A stretch of DNA of 64,000 bases from Mycolicibacterium arabiense (GTDB lineage: Bacteria; Actinomycetota; Actinomycetes; Mycobacteriales; Mycobacteriaceae). This document shows, in pieces, positions 1 to 8,594 of this stretch. Made by a program: the position numbers and the translations under genes. The first letter of the stretch is position 1, and each line of letters starts with the position of its first letter. The DNA lies in contig NZ_AP022593.1 in NCBI RefSeq assembly GCF_010731815.2, forward strand, positions 372,001 through 436,000, read 5' to 3'. Below the pieces are notes generated by a model. That model was given only the letters and a program-made list of their open reading frames with translations, was not told the origin of the DNA and did not search any database.

Positions 1-194
1 TTGCCCTGCCCGTGGTACACGAGCCAGTACTCATGGCAGATTCCCTCATCCCAGCGCACCGGGTTGTACTTCTTGTTTCCGGTTTCCACCGGCGGATCAC
101 CTGGGCACCAGCTGAAGGGGCCGTCCGGCGGGGTGCCTGCCTCAACCGTACCGACGGACAAACCCAGACCGGCCACGGCCAAACTAGCGGACAT
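1..194 (-). CDS. Small secreted WCPGDP-motif protein, 3' end outside the window, start disturbed
   Basis: The open frame runs off the left edge, leaving 64 residues from an ATG at 194. A hydrophobic segment with small residues, ending near VEA, looks like a signal peptide. It is followed by the motif WCPGDP and, further on, W-x4-CH-x-YW. The same motifs occur in the secreted protein at 22460-22870, so the two are probably paralogues with paired cysteines. The frame stays open upstream to 233 and there encodes an arginine-rich n-region (NNRRR), but it holds no ATG, GTG or TTG. A well-placed ATG at 237, with AGGGGAG upstream, lies in another frame and stops after 17 codons. A frameshift or sequencing error near 220-237 is therefore likely. 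The function is unknown; export is inferred. Confidence 0.6.
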   Translation of the reverse strand, partial: MSASLAVAGLGLSVGTVEAGTPPDGPFSWCPGDPPVETGNKKYNPVRWDEGICHEYWLVYHGQG

Positions 195-286
195 CAGTGC
201 CCCGGCGACGATCCGCCTTCGGTTGTTGAGTGGTCATGGTGTGCTCCCCTGTCTCGCGCCGCTCGAGTGGCGTCGTCGAGACGAGT

Positions 287-1195
287 TCACCGGGGCGTTG
301 GCGCTACCGATCCCAAACTCTTGCCGGCTGCCGGCGTCTCTTGGCTGGCCCATGACGCCAACAGGGCCAGCTTGTCGGCGGTCGGCCCTCCCGCAGTAGC
401 CGTGTACACGTTCATCTGCAGTCCAGGTTCGGTGGGCAGATCCATGGACTCGAAGTTCAAGTCGAGCCGACCCACCACCGGGTGGTTCACGTGCTTGCTC
501 CCATATCCGTGCACCCGCACGTCGCGCGACGCCCACTGCTGCCGGAACGACGCACTGCCCGCTGATAGTTCACCCACCAGGGCGAGCAGTTCCTCGTCGT
601 GAGGATTACGGCCCACTTCCATGCGCAACATCGCGGCCGCATTCCGCGCCGCCTGGTCGTAGTCGACGAAGAACGCCTTCGCCTCGCTGGGATGCAAGTA
701 CACGAATCGCGCTGTGTTCGCGGGCCGTCGCGGGTCGGCCAGCACCGGTGAATACAGCGCGCGACACAGGTGATTCATGGCAAGCACGTCGTGGCGCCCA
801 TTGCGGATCAGCGCCGGCGCACCGGTGATTGCGTCGAGGACCTCTTGTAGCGCGGGACGCGCTGTCGTGGGAGGTTCGTCGTGCGGTCGACCACCGGGCG
901 CCCCGGACTGGCGTGCGAGATGCACGAGGTGATCGCGCTCCGCTTCGTTGAGCTGCAAGGCCGTGGCCAAGGCGTCGAGTACGCCCTGCGAGGTGCCGGC
1001 AAGGTTGCCGCGCTCGATCCGTACGTAGTACTCGACCGATACGCCAGCGAGCAGCGCTACCTCCTCGCGACGCAGACCCTCGACGCGACGCCGACCGCCG
1101 TAGGCGGGCAGGCCAGCCGTCTCAGGGGCGATGCGGGCGCGACGCGACCTCAGAAACTCTCGGATCTCGGTGCGCAGGTCAAGCGTGGCGGCCAT
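287..1195 (-). CDS. XRE-family regulator with MmyB-like ligand-binding domain
   Basis: This is a 302-residue DNA-binding regulator starting at MAATLDL; an upstream in-frame extension to 1285 would overlap the neighbouring SDR and is not preferred. Residues about 12-75 form a Cro/C1-type helix-turn-helix with the family hallmark GLRREEVALLAGVS. Residues about 105-270 match the MmyB-like/MltR-like sensor domain, with the conserved YLHPSEAKAFF and DYDQAA segments. Family members are known to bind fatty-acid-like ligands and usually control an adjacent dehydrogenase. It lies 64 bp downstream of an SDR gene on the same strand, so control of that SDR is the natural inference. The ligand is unknown. 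Confidence 0.85.
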   Translation of the reverse strand: MAATLDLRTEIREFLRSRRARIAPETAGLPAYGGRRRVEGLRREEVALLAGVSVEYYVRIERGNLAGTSQGVLDALATALQLNEAERDHLVHLARQSGAPGGRPHDEPPTTARPALQEVLDAITGAPALIRNGRHDVLAMNHLCRALYSPVLADPRRPANTARFVYLHPSEAKAFFVDYDQAARNAAAMLRMEVGRNPHDEELLALVGELSAGSASFRQQWASRDVRVHGYGSKHVNHPVVGRLDLNFESMDLPTEPGLQMNVYTATAGGPTADKLALLASWASQETPAAGKSLGSVAPTPR

Positions 1196-1259
1196 CCACC
1201 CACCGTAGGCCTGCACCGCCGGCGAAGGGAGGTTCCGCCAATACCCTGAAGTCTCCGGA

Positions 1260-2054
1260 TCACGCGGTCGTGGCGATCCCTCCATCGACGGGGATGATGG
1301 TGCCCGTCAGGTAAGCGCCTGCGCGGCTGGCAAGGAACACGGCGACACCCGCCATGTCGTCGTCGCGGCCGATCCGACGCAGCGGAGCCGAGGCCGCGAT
1401 CGCATCGCCGAACTCGTCGAGAGTCGACGCCATCATCGTCGACGGAAACGGCCCCGGCGCGACGGCGTTCACCGTGATGTGTTGCGGACCAAGCTCTTTT
1501 GCGAGCACTCGGGTGAGCTGGTGCAGCGCCGCCTTGCTGCTGGAATACGAGTAGTTGGGCCGCGCCGGGATGTGTATCGCCGCGATGCTGCCGATGTTGA
1601 TGATCCGCGCGGGGTCGTCGGCGACACCAGCAGTGCGAAGTGCCGGCAGCAGCGCCTGCACCAGCCAGAACGGCGACTTCAGGTTGAGATCGACGACCGT
1701 GTCCCAAGCCGCGTCCGGGAACGTCTCCAACGGCTCGTCCCACATCGCGCCCGCATTGTTGACCAGGATGTCGAGGCTCCCGGAATCCGCGGTGACGAGG
1801 TCGGCGAGACGCTCACACTCGTCGTGGCGGGACAGATCGGCGGGGATGGCCCAGACGTCGCCGTACTCGGACAGCTGTTCTTGCGCCTGAGCGCACGCTT
1901 CGGCGTTGCGCGAGCTGATGGCCACGCGGGCGCCCGCCTGAAGGAGCCCGCGCGCGATCATCATCCCGATGCCCCTGGTGCCACCGGTGACCAGGCCGCG
2001 CTTACCAGTCAGGTCGAAAAGTTCTGTTTGCGTTGCGAATTGGCCGTCCACCAT
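1260..2054 (-). CDS. SDR-family oxidoreductase (classical, FabG-like)
   Basis: This 264-residue short-chain dehydrogenase has the cofactor motif TGGTRGIG at 23-30, NNAG at 99-102, and the catalytic set Asn125, Ser156, Tyr170 and Lys174 (Y-x3-K). It ends with the usual TG-x-x-x-PVDGG segment. The Arg after TGGT favours NADP(H). AAAGG precedes the ATG at a suitable distance. The substrate cannot be read from the sequence; hydroxyacyl or alcohol/ketone oxidoreduction is typical. The MmyB-like regulator directly downstream is its probable controller. Confidence 0.88.
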   Translation of the reverse strand: MVDGQFATQTELFDLTGKRGLVTGGTRGIGMMIARGLLQAGARVAISSRNAEACAQAQEQLSEYGDVWAIPADLSRHDECERLADLVTADSGSLDILVNNAGAMWDEPLETFPDAAWDTVVDLNLKSPFWLVQALLPALRTAGVADDPARIINIGSIAAIHIPARPNYSYSSSKAALHQLTRVLAKELGPQHITVNAVAPGPFPSTMMASTLDEFGDAIAASAPLRRIGRDDDMAGVAVFLASRAGAYLTGTIIPVDGGIATTA

Positions 2055-2340
2055 GTGCCGCCTTTCTCGTTGGCCGGACAGAGCAGGGCAAGCTCGGATG
2101 CTTCTCCCTCGTTCAGTCGAAACCCTTCACAGGAAGTTAGGCGCTTTTTCAGACGCCAAGGAGATCCCCGCAGTAGGGGTACTGCCAGACTCCCCCTCGT
2201 CCGGGCGAGTGGCCGATGCCGTTGCCACCTTCGGGTGACGCCCAGGGTTGCGATGTCGCATAGCGGGAACCCCCCAAGGACCGGCGCCGTCAATCGACGA
2301 GTCAGCCGAGCGAACTTCGCGCCCGCGGCGCGAGAACCCG

Positions 2341-2889
2341 ATGGAAAAGAGCCGAAACATGACAACCGCAGACGCACGCGGACAGTCCGAAGCCACGACG
2401 ACCGACGCGAACGCCGACTTGGAGGTCGATCACGCGGCCTTGGACGAGCCCCGCGGCCAATGGCAGGCCGCCGAAGAGGAGGCCACCCGGGCTGAGAACC
2501 AGCTGTCGCTCGTGCTGGAACGTCTGGAAGACAATGCCGCACGGCGCACCGCCGACGAGGCTGCGCTGCAAGCCGCCATCGATCAGCAGGCCGAACTCAA
2601 GCGTGCGATCAAGGCTTCGGCGGAGCAGCGGGAAACGCTGCGCAAGGCGCGCAGCAAGGCCCAACGCGAGGCAGAAGAGGCGCGCAAGCGGAGCCAGGCC
2701 GCTGAGGCTAGGTACGACGAGGCCCTACTCGCTGAGGTGCTGGCCGCGCAGAAGGCGAAGGATCTGTCTGCGTCCACTGACGGGACCCCGGCAGTCGAAG
2801 ATGAAGCCGATGCCGTGTCGACACCCATCGAACCGTCCACCGCACAGGCGACGGCCGCAGCCGTAACGGCTCGCAACGCGGGCGTCTAG
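2341..2889 (+). CDS. Hypothetical charged coiled-coil protein
   Basis: This protein of about 182 residues belongs to no family I can name. Residues about 40-140 are rich in Ala, Glu, Arg, Lys and Gln with heptad-like spacing, consistent with a long coiled coil. The C-terminal 45 residues are Ala/Thr/Pro/Glu-rich and probably disordered. No signal peptide or membrane segment is visible. The start at 2341 is uncertain; an internal ATG at 2359 is nearly as good. A perfect inverted repeat 12 bases after the stop may end the transcript. A structural or scaffolding role is possible but unsupported. Confidence 0.55.
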   Translation: MEKSRNMTTADARGQSEATTTDANADLEVDHAALDEPRGQWQAAEEEATRAENQLSLVLERLEDNAARRTADEAALQAAIDQQAELKRAIKASAEQRETLRKARSKAQREAEEARKRSQAAEARYDEALLAEVLAAQKAKDLSASTDGTPAVEDEADAVSTPIEPSTAQATAAAVTARNAGV

Positions 2890-2901
2890 CTTCCAGAAGG
2901 G

Positions 2902-2925
2902 CCAGGTCGAGCACCATCGACCTGG
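2902..2925 (+). terminator. Perfect 9-bp stem-loop after the coiled-coil gene
   Basis: CCAGGTCGA and TCGACCTGG form a perfect 9-bp stem with a 6-base loop, beginning 12 bases after the TAG at 2887-2889. No T-run follows, which is common for actinobacterial terminators. It could equally be a protein-binding palindrome. Confidence 0.4.
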
Positions 2926-3045
2926 GTCTGAGTTGGCCTTCCGCACTATCTGAGGGCGGTTCGGGTCGGCACGAAGCGGGCACACGTCACCGTTGACACA
3001 TTCCTGCGGGACGAGCCCCGCGGAACGATCCAAGGAGGACCCACC

Positions 3046-3195
3046 ATGTCGATGCCCAGCGATGCAGCAGACGCAGTCGAGTCCAAGGGTGCCAACGAGG
3101 GCCCGCGCGACCACGAACACACCGACACCGAGCACGCACCCTACGTCGATGACGACAACGTTCCCCACCCCGGTGATGCCAACGAAAGTCGTTGA
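3046..3195 (+). CDS. Small acidic disordered protein (49 aa)
   Basis: AAGGAGGA lies just upstream of the ATG, the strongest ribosome binding site in this part of the window, which supports a real gene despite its 49-residue length. The product is rich in Asp, Glu, His, Asn and Pro, has no hydrophobic core, and is predicted by eye to be disordered. Its composition resembles the two tiny proteins at 28303 and 28476. It lies 126 bp before the GMC oxidoreductase gene on the same strand. The function is unknown. Confidence 0.6.
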   Translation: MSMPSDAADAVESKGANEGPRDHEHTDTEHAPYVDDDNVPHPGDANESR

Positions 3196-3321
3196 CCGCT
3201 GGGGCCGCGAATCTCGCTCTGCGCGGACTGATCTCCCCGATGACAGCGCGCCGCGACTTTCGGCGACGAACTCACCACTCGTGTGCAAGGGTCGGTTGCC
3301 GCACCGATGCCATGGAGGAAG

Positions 3322-5007
3322 ATGAGCCCCGCCGAGTTCGACTTCGTCATCGTGGGAGCGGGCAGCGCGGGCTGCCTGCTCGCCAACCGGCTCAGCGCCA
3401 ACCCCGACCACCGGGTGCTGTTGATCGAGGCCGGCGGCAAGGACGACTGGTTCTGGATCAAGGTGCCGGTGGGCTACCTGTACACGATCGCCAACCCGCG
3501 CACCGACTGGTGTTTCGCGACCGAACCCGACCCGGGACTGGCCGGCCGCAGCATCCACTACGCGCGTGGCCGGGTCATCGGTGGCAGTTCGTCCATCAAC
3601 GCGATGATCCACATGCGCGGGCAGGCATCCGATTACGAAGCCTGGGCTCGGGCCACCGGTGACGAGCGGTGGCTGTGGGGCGGCACCGACGGGTCCGCTG
3701 GCGAGACCCTGACGATCTACAAGGAATTGGAGGACTACTTCGGCGGCGCCGACGACTGGCACGGCGCCGGCGGTGAGATCGCGGTCGAGCGGCCACGCGT
3801 GCGCTGGAAGGTCTTGGACGCCTGGCAGGCCGCTGCTGCCGAACTGGGCATCGAGCCGATCGAGGAATTCAATCGCGGAAGCAACGACGGCAGTGCGTAC
3901 TTCCACGTCAACCAGCGGCGCGGCCGCCGCTGGTCGATGGCGGATTCCTTCCTGCATCCCATCGCCCATCGACCGAATCTCACCATCTACACCCACACCC
4001 AGGCCCTGCACCTGCTGATGGACGACCAGGTCCACGAAGGTCAGCGGGACGGCGCCTGGACCGAGGCTCAGCACCGCGCCACCGGGGTGCGGCTGCGCAA
4101 AGACGGCCAGATCATCGACGTCCAGGCCCGCCGGGAGGTGATCCTGAGCGCCGGAGCGATTGGCTCGCCGCAGCTCATGCAGGCCTCGGGTCTCGGACCG
4201 GCCGGGCTGCTCACCCAGCATCAGGTGCCGGTAGCCGTCGATCTGCCGGGAGTGGGTGAGAATCTCCAGGACCACCTGCAGCTACGAACGGTCTACCGGG
4301 TGCGGGGCGCTCGGACCGTCAACACGCTCTATCGAAACTGGATCACCCGTGCCGGCATGGGACTCCAATACCTGTTGCTTCGGTCAGGACCCCTGACCAT
4401 GCCGCCCTCCACGCTGGGGGCCTTCGCCAGGAGCGATCCCGCGTTGGCGAGTCCCAACTTGGAGTGGCATGTGCAGCCGTTGTCATTGGCCAAGTTCGGA
4501 GAGCCCCTGCATCCCTTCGGAGCGATCACTCCCTCGGTGTGCAATCTGCGCCCCACCTCACGAGGTCACGTGCGCATTGCTGGGGCAGACCCGCTGACCT
4601 CACCGAAGATCTCCTGCAACTACCTGTCCACCGACGCCGATCGTGAGATCGCCGTGCGGGGCTTGAGGATGACCCGACGGATCATGGCGGCGCAGCCGCT
4701 GGCCCGGTACCGCCCGGAAGAGGTGTTGCCGGGCCCACGACTAGAGAGCGACGACGACCTCGAGCAGGCGGCCCGGGAGCTGGGAACGACCATCTTCCAT
4801 CCAGTGGGCACCTGTGCGATGGGGGCCTTCGATTCACACGGTCGGCCACGGTCGGCCGCAACGGTGCTCGACACCGATTGTCGCGTGTACCGCGTCGCCG
4901 GCCTCCGCGTGGTCGACGCGTCGGCGATGCCCACCATCACTTCGGGAAACACCAACGCACCGGTCATGCTGATCGCAGAACGCGCTGCGCGGGCAATCCT
5001 GAACTGA
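3322..5007 (+). CDS. GMC-family FAD oxidoreductase (choline/alcohol dehydrogenase-like)
   Basis: This 561-residue flavoprotein has the FAD-binding GAGSAG at 12-17, the EAGG segment at the end of the second beta strand, and the GMC signature GGSSSINAM. The active-site pair lies near the C terminus: His493 in HPVGTCAMG and Asn545 in SGNTNAPV. The family oxidises primary alcohols, choline or polyethylene glycol to aldehydes using FAD. The start is set by GGAGGAAG directly before the ATG at 3322. No partner gene reveals the substrate. A 20-bp palindrome follows 17 bp after the stop. Confidence 0.9.
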   Translation: MSPAEFDFVIVGAGSAGCLLANRLSANPDHRVLLIEAGGKDDWFWIKVPVGYLYTIANPRTDWCFATEPDPGLAGRSIHYARGRVIGGSSSINAMIHMRGQASDYEAWARATGDERWLWGGTDGSAGETLTIYKELEDYFGGADDWHGAGGEIAVERPRVRWKVLDAWQAAAAELGIEPIEEFNRGSNDGSAYFHVNQRRGRRWSMADSFLHPIAHRPNLTIYTHTQALHLLMDDQVHEGQRDGAWTEAQHRATGVRLRKDGQIIDVQARREVILSAGAIGSPQLMQASGLGPAGLLTQHQVPVAVDLPGVGENLQDHLQLRTVYRVRGARTVNTLYRNWITRAGMGLQYLLLRSGPLTMPPSTLGAFARSDPALASPNLEWHVQPLSLAKFGEPLHPFGAITPSVCNLRPTSRGHVRIAGADPLTSPKISCNYLSTDADREIAVRGLRMTRRIMAAQPLARYRPEEVLPGPRLESDDDLEQAARELGTTIFHPVGTCAMGAFDSHGRPRSAATVLDTDCRVYRVAGLRVVDASAMPTITSGNTNAPVMLIAERAARAILN

Positions 5008-5024
5008 GCGCGAGCATCTAGTCG

Positions 5025-5044
5025 ATGCGGAATAAACACCGCAT
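5025..5044. promoter_or_regulatory. 20-bp palindrome between the GMC and LLM genes
   Basis: ATGCGG at 5025-5030 and CCGCAT at 5039-5044 are perfect inverted arms around an AT-rich 8-base spacer. It lies 17 bp after the GMC stop and 48 bp before the next start. An operator for a dimeric repressor fits better than a terminator, because the spacer is AT-rich and no T-run follows. No regulator gene is adjacent. Confidence 0.4.
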
Positions 5045-5092
5045 TAGGTGAACTTGGCTCAAGGGTCGCCCTTCCCCGACTCAGGAGCATCC

Positions 5093-5902
5093 ATGACCCG
5101 TCCCGTCCGCGTCGCCGTGCAGATCCAGCCCGGCGGCACGCCCGATTACCGCACTTGGCGCGATGCCGTCCTGGCCGCCGACGACCTCGGCGTCGACGTG
5201 ATCTTCGGCTACGACCACTTCCACCGTCCGGCGATGAAGGAAATCGTCGACGGCAAGCCGGTCATGTTCGACGAGCAGCCCGACGTCGCCAATTTCGAGG
5301 GGTGGACCGCGCTCGCGTCGTGGGGCGAGATCACCTCACACGCCGAGATCGGTCTCCTCGTCACCGGCGTCGGCTACCGCAATGCGGACTTGCTCGCCGA
5401 CATGGCGCGCACCGTCGACCACATCAGCGGCGGACGGCTCATCCTCGGCCTGGGCGCGGGATGGTACGAAAAGGACTACACCACCTACGGTTACGACTTC
5501 GGCACCTTCGGCTCCCGCTTCGACCTGTTCGACGAGAGCCTGATCCGCATCGAGAAGAGGCTCGCTGCACTGATCCCGCCGCCGGTGCGCAAGCTCCCGA
5601 TCCTCATCGGCGGCACCGGTCCCAAGCGCTCACTGCCCGCCGTTGCCCGGCACGCCGACATCTGGCACGCGTTCACCGACCTCGACGCCTTCCGCAGGTC
5701 CAGCGACCGCGTCGACGAGTTGGCAGCGTCCTTCGGCCGCGACGGCGCCGACATCGAACGCTCCACCCTGTGGGAGAACGCCGACAGCGCCGATGAGTTC
5801 CGCCAGGCTGGAGTCACGTTGTTCCAGACCGAACTCACCCCCGACGACGGTTACGACCTGTCGTCTCTCAAAGAGGTGCTCACCTGGCGGGACAACGGAT
5901 AG
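5093..5902 (+). CDS. LLM-class F420-dependent oxidoreductase
   Basis: This 269-residue luciferase-like TIM-barrel protein has the conserved segments VDVIFGYDHFHRP, LLVTGVGYRN and GGRLILGLGAGW, as in mycobacterial F420-dependent reductases. AGGAG lies 6 bases before the ATG at 5093. Members transfer hydride between F420H2 and small organic substrates; flavin use cannot be excluded. It is shorter than most LLM proteins (about 300-350), lacking some of the C-terminal region. The substrate is unknown. It follows the GMC oxidoreductase in the same direction. Confidence 0.8.
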   Translation: MTRPVRVAVQIQPGGTPDYRTWRDAVLAADDLGVDVIFGYDHFHRPAMKEIVDGKPVMFDEQPDVANFEGWTALASWGEITSHAEIGLLVTGVGYRNADLLADMARTVDHISGGRLILGLGAGWYEKDYTTYGYDFGTFGSRFDLFDESLIRIEKRLAALIPPPVRKLPILIGGTGPKRSLPAVARHADIWHAFTDLDAFRRSSDRVDELAASFGRDGADIERSTLWENADSADEFRQAGVTLFQTELTPDDGYDLSSLKEVLTWRDNG

Positions 5903-5929
5903 GTCACTCCCCCGATGAGAGGCCTCGGG

Positions 5930-6394
5930 TCAGGACGAGACCTCCGCGGCGAGCCGGGATAGCGTGTCGTCCAGTTGATCCTTGGTCACCAGCGGGAACG
6001 ACACCTTCTCGAGGATCTTCTTGTCCGTGACCTTCGACCAGTCGTAGGTGTGGCGGACCAAAGTCTGATCAGGTCCCTGAGACTCGAACTCCCACAGCCA
6101 TTCCCACCCCGGAGGATCCGTGCCCTCGGGCGCGGTCTTCCAGGCCAGCAGCTTGTCCTTCGCATAACCGGACACGTGGTTGTCGGTCTTGTACTCCCCG
6201 CCCATGTGGTCGCCCTGCATGTTCATCGTGAAGACCTCGCCGACCGCCTGGATCCGGTCAGCGTGATCGACGCTGCGGACGAAGCCCGAGCCGTCGAGCG
6301 CTGGATGGCGCTCGGGATTGGAGATGACGTCGAAGACGTCGGCCACGGACGCATCGATGGTTCGTTCAACGGTGACCTTCGCGTTTTCGCTCAT
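5930..6394 (-). CDS. SRPBCC (START/polyketide cyclase-like) protein
   Basis: This 154-residue single-domain protein has the N-terminal pattern of the SRPBCC fold: VTVERTIDASVADVFDVISNPERHP, then a YxW-rich beta sheet and a long C-terminal helix. The family forms a hydrophobic pocket for lipids or aromatic compounds; many mycobacterial copies are uncharacterised. No catalytic residues can be assigned. It lies 88 bp downstream of the YceI-like gene on the same strand and is convergent with the LLM gene. Confidence 0.8.
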   Translation of the reverse strand: MSENAKVTVERTIDASVADVFDVISNPERHPALDGSGFVRSVDHADRIQAVGEVFTMNMQGDHMGGEYKTDNHVSGYAKDKLLAWKTAPEGTDPPGWEWLWEFESQGPDQTLVRHTYDWSKVTDKKILEKVSFPLVTKDQLDDTLSRLAAEVSS

Positions 6395-6481
6395 CCCCCC
6401 ACACTGCCGAAACTCAGCCGTGACGGCAACGTTGCGCGGAGATCGAGGTCTTCCCGTCGCTCCTCCATCGCCCGACGGCGG

Positions 6482-7030
6482 TCATTTCTTGGCCAGATTC
6501 GCCGAGAACGACACCGTGACGTCGTCAGCCACCCGCAGCGATCCCATCATCAACGAATACGGTTTGACGCCGAACTCGGACTGGCGGACGACGGAGTCAC
6601 TCGTCAGGCGCCACGTGTCGCCGAGGTCCGTCACCTGAAGGTCGATCGCGCGCGGGTGAGTCTTGCCGTGGATGGCGAGCGAACCCGCCAGTCGGTAACC
6701 GCCGTCGGTCGCCACGATCTCGTCGCTCCGGTAGCCGATCGTGGGATGACGCTTTACATCGAGCGCACGCAACGCATTCGATCGCACCAGCGCCTTCTCC
6801 GCTCCCGAGAGCGACTTCACTCCCCCGTCACCACGCAGGACTGACAGTGAGGCTGACTGGACGGTCAGAATCACGGCACCGGGACGTCCGTCGACCCAGG
6901 ACACCTCGGCGATCCACACGTCCATGACCAGCGTCAAGTCGTGACCCAGTCGCGCCGCCGGGCCCTCGGCCTTGGTGCCCACTCGCAACTCACCCATGGA
7001 GGGGTCGAGCGTCCGCGACGAGGTATCCAT
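6482..7030 (-). CDS. YceI-family protein
   Basis: This 182-residue protein has the YceI lipocalin-like pattern: an early GxAARLGHDLTL segment, a central KRHPTIGYRSD motif, then the GxLxIHGKTHP strand. YceI proteins bind long isoprenoids or fatty acids in a barrel. Unlike many homologues it has no signal peptide, so a cytoplasmic location is inferred. It is in the same orientation as the TetR and SRPBCC genes and may share a transcript with them. Confidence 0.82.
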   Translation of the reverse strand: MDTSSRTLDPSMGELRVGTKAEGPAARLGHDLTLVMDVWIAEVSWVDGRPGAVILTVQSASLSVLRGDGGVKSLSGAEKALVRSNALRALDVKRHPTIGYRSDEIVATDGGYRLAGSLAIHGKTHPRAIDLQVTDLGDTWRLTSDSVVRQSEFGVKPYSLMMGSLRVADDVTVSFSANLAKK

Positions 7031-7071
7031 TGCGCCGACTGTATAGCCGGGGCCTCCGCGCCCTCCTGCAG

Positions 7072-7659
7072 CTAGGTCGCAGCGGCCGAGGGATTGCCGG
7101 CAACGAGTCCGGCCAGCGTCGACGTCACCTCGTCGACGAATCTGTGCAGACCGGCTTCTCCGTGGTCAGCCGCCAGCCATCGCCGATAAGCGATCCGAAA
7201 CAGCTGGATCCCCACGTCGGCCGCGAGTTCGGCGACGTGTGCCGCGACACCGCGTTGCTCCAGTGCGCGACGGAACTCGTCGGCCATCTGCTGCTGCTTG
7301 ATGAGTTCGCGCTCGAGCAGATCTGGGTTCGCGTCGATCATGGCGCCCCGTTGACGTTGGACGTCCCGTGATCCCAGGCTCTCCCAGTCGAATCCGGCCA
7401 AGGCGCCCATCACCGTCTGCAGCGGCTCCGCGACCGTCGTCGCTTGCAGGATTCGCTCGACGAGCGCCGCGCGGAGCGACTCGGCGTCCGCGAACACCAA
7501 TGCTTGCTTGTCGGAGAAGTACCTGAAGAAAGTGCGAGTGGTTACGCGCGCTCGGTTCGCGATCTCGACGGCGGTCGTGTTCGCGAACCCCTGCTCGTCG
7601 AACAGTTCCATTGCGGCCTGCTTCAGGCGGTCTTCGCTGCCGTGCTCCCACCGAGGCAT
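7072..7659 (-). CDS. TetR-family transcriptional regulator
   Basis: This 195-residue repressor has a textbook N-terminal helix-turn-helix at about 12-55, with FANTTAVEIANRARV followed by TFFRYFSDKQAL. The C-terminal ligand domain is of the unclassified actinobacterial type. It is divergent from the gene at 7740, across an 80-bp gap containing CGTGACAACA at 7690-7699. That is a one-mismatch copy of the half-site repeated upstream of the cupin gene at 9419, so both loci may be its targets. The ligand is unknown. Confidence 0.9.
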   Translation of the reverse strand: MPRWEHGSEDRLKQAAMELFDEQGFANTTAVEIANRARVTTRTFFRYFSDKQALVFADAESLRAALVERILQATTVAEPLQTVMGALAGFDWESLGSRDVQRQRGAMIDANPDLLERELIKQQQMADEFRRALEQRGVAAHVAELAADVGIQLFRIAYRRWLAADHGEAGLHRFVDEVTSTLAGLVAGNPSAAAT

Positions 7660-7689
7660 GGCCCAACGCTACTAAACGCCATGACACGT

Positions 7690-7699
7690 CGTGACAACA
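7690..7699 (-). promoter_or_regulatory. Candidate TetR half-site in the divergent intergenic region
   Basis: Read on the minus strand this is TGTTGTCACG, differing by one base from TGATGTCACG, present twice before the cupin gene. A direct TGACA repeat and the 10-bp perfect palindrome CGGAATTCCG also lie in the same 80-bp gap. Binding by the adjacent TetR is an inference. Confidence 0.35.
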
Positions 7700-7739
7700 C
7701 CGGACGGAATTCCGGTCCATCGAGTGCGACGATTGACGG

Positions 7740-8579
7740 ATGTCTTCAATGACCCACGGGTTGGACTCGTCGACGAGACATTTCTGGCGGGTGGTCGGCC
7801 GGCCCGTCGACATCGAGGACGAACACCGTTGGCTCGACTCTCCCTACACCGCCCGGGGCGGGAGCGGAGATGACTGGCTTCGCGAGTTCGAGCGCAACGG
7901 GCAGGTACGACGACCTGACGCCTGCGACGGGCTCGTAGAGTCGATGACCGATCTAGACGGTCCCGAGTTCACCGCAGGACGGTTGGACCCCCGCATCCGG
8001 GATTTCTACGAGCACACGGCCGCCTGGCGAATGGAAGTGTGGTCGCAATGGAATGCGCTGTTCGCGCCCGCAGGCGAACTGATTGCGCGGGTCTGGGGCA
8101 GACGCGTGCAACAGTTAGCGCTGCCGGTTGAGCCGTTGTCGGTCAGCCGCGGGATGTCGAGCGTCGTGCGGGTCGTCGAACATGACGGCATCCGCGCCGG
8201 CGCCGCATGGATTCGCAATCTGCGAGGAGACGGATCACGGGTGTACAGCGGCTACTACCGACTGGGCACACTACCGGGAATCCCGCAACCGCACGTTCAC
8301 GTCTGCTTTCCGTTGGAAGACGGCAGTATTCAGGTGTACTTGGCTCCTCGAAACGATGCCGACGGGTCGCTTTGGCTCGAGTCGCGGTCTCGCGCATTCG
8401 GCCGCGACGGCGCTTATGCCGTAGTGCGTTTCGGGGATCAGTGGTACGCATCGTCCATTCCCCTGCGGGAGACGTTCCACGTCTTCGCAGACGATGAAGG
8501 TGTCCTCCGCACCGACCACTCGTTGCGGATCGGCCGATGGCAGGCGCTGCGACTTCATTACCGGCTCGACAGGGCCTGA
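7740..8579 (+). CDS. Conserved hypothetical protein, 279 aa
   Basis: I do not recognise this family. The protein has no signal peptide or membrane segment. The middle and C-terminal parts are beta-rich with aromatic residues (GYYRLG, PHVHVCFPL, HYRL), suggesting a barrel-like fold, perhaps lipid- or ligand-binding. PHVHV could bind metal but no full motif is visible. It starts at ATG 7740, with a second ATG 9 bases later. Being divergent from the TetR gene makes it the most likely direct target of that repressor. Confidence 0.65.
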   Translation: MSSMTHGLDSSTRHFWRVVGRPVDIEDEHRWLDSPYTARGGSGDDWLREFERNGQVRRPDACDGLVESMTDLDGPEFTAGRLDPRIRDFYEHTAAWRMEVWSQWNALFAPAGELIARVWGRRVQQLALPVEPLSVSRGMSSVVRVVEHDGIRAGAAWIRNLRGDGSRVYSGYYRLGTLPGIPQPHVHVCFPLEDGSIQVYLAPRNDADGSLWLESRSRAFGRDGAYAVVRFGDQWYASSIPLRETFHVFADDEGVLRTDHSLRIGRWQALRLHYRLDRA

Positions 8580-8594
8580 CGGCTCACCAGGCTG

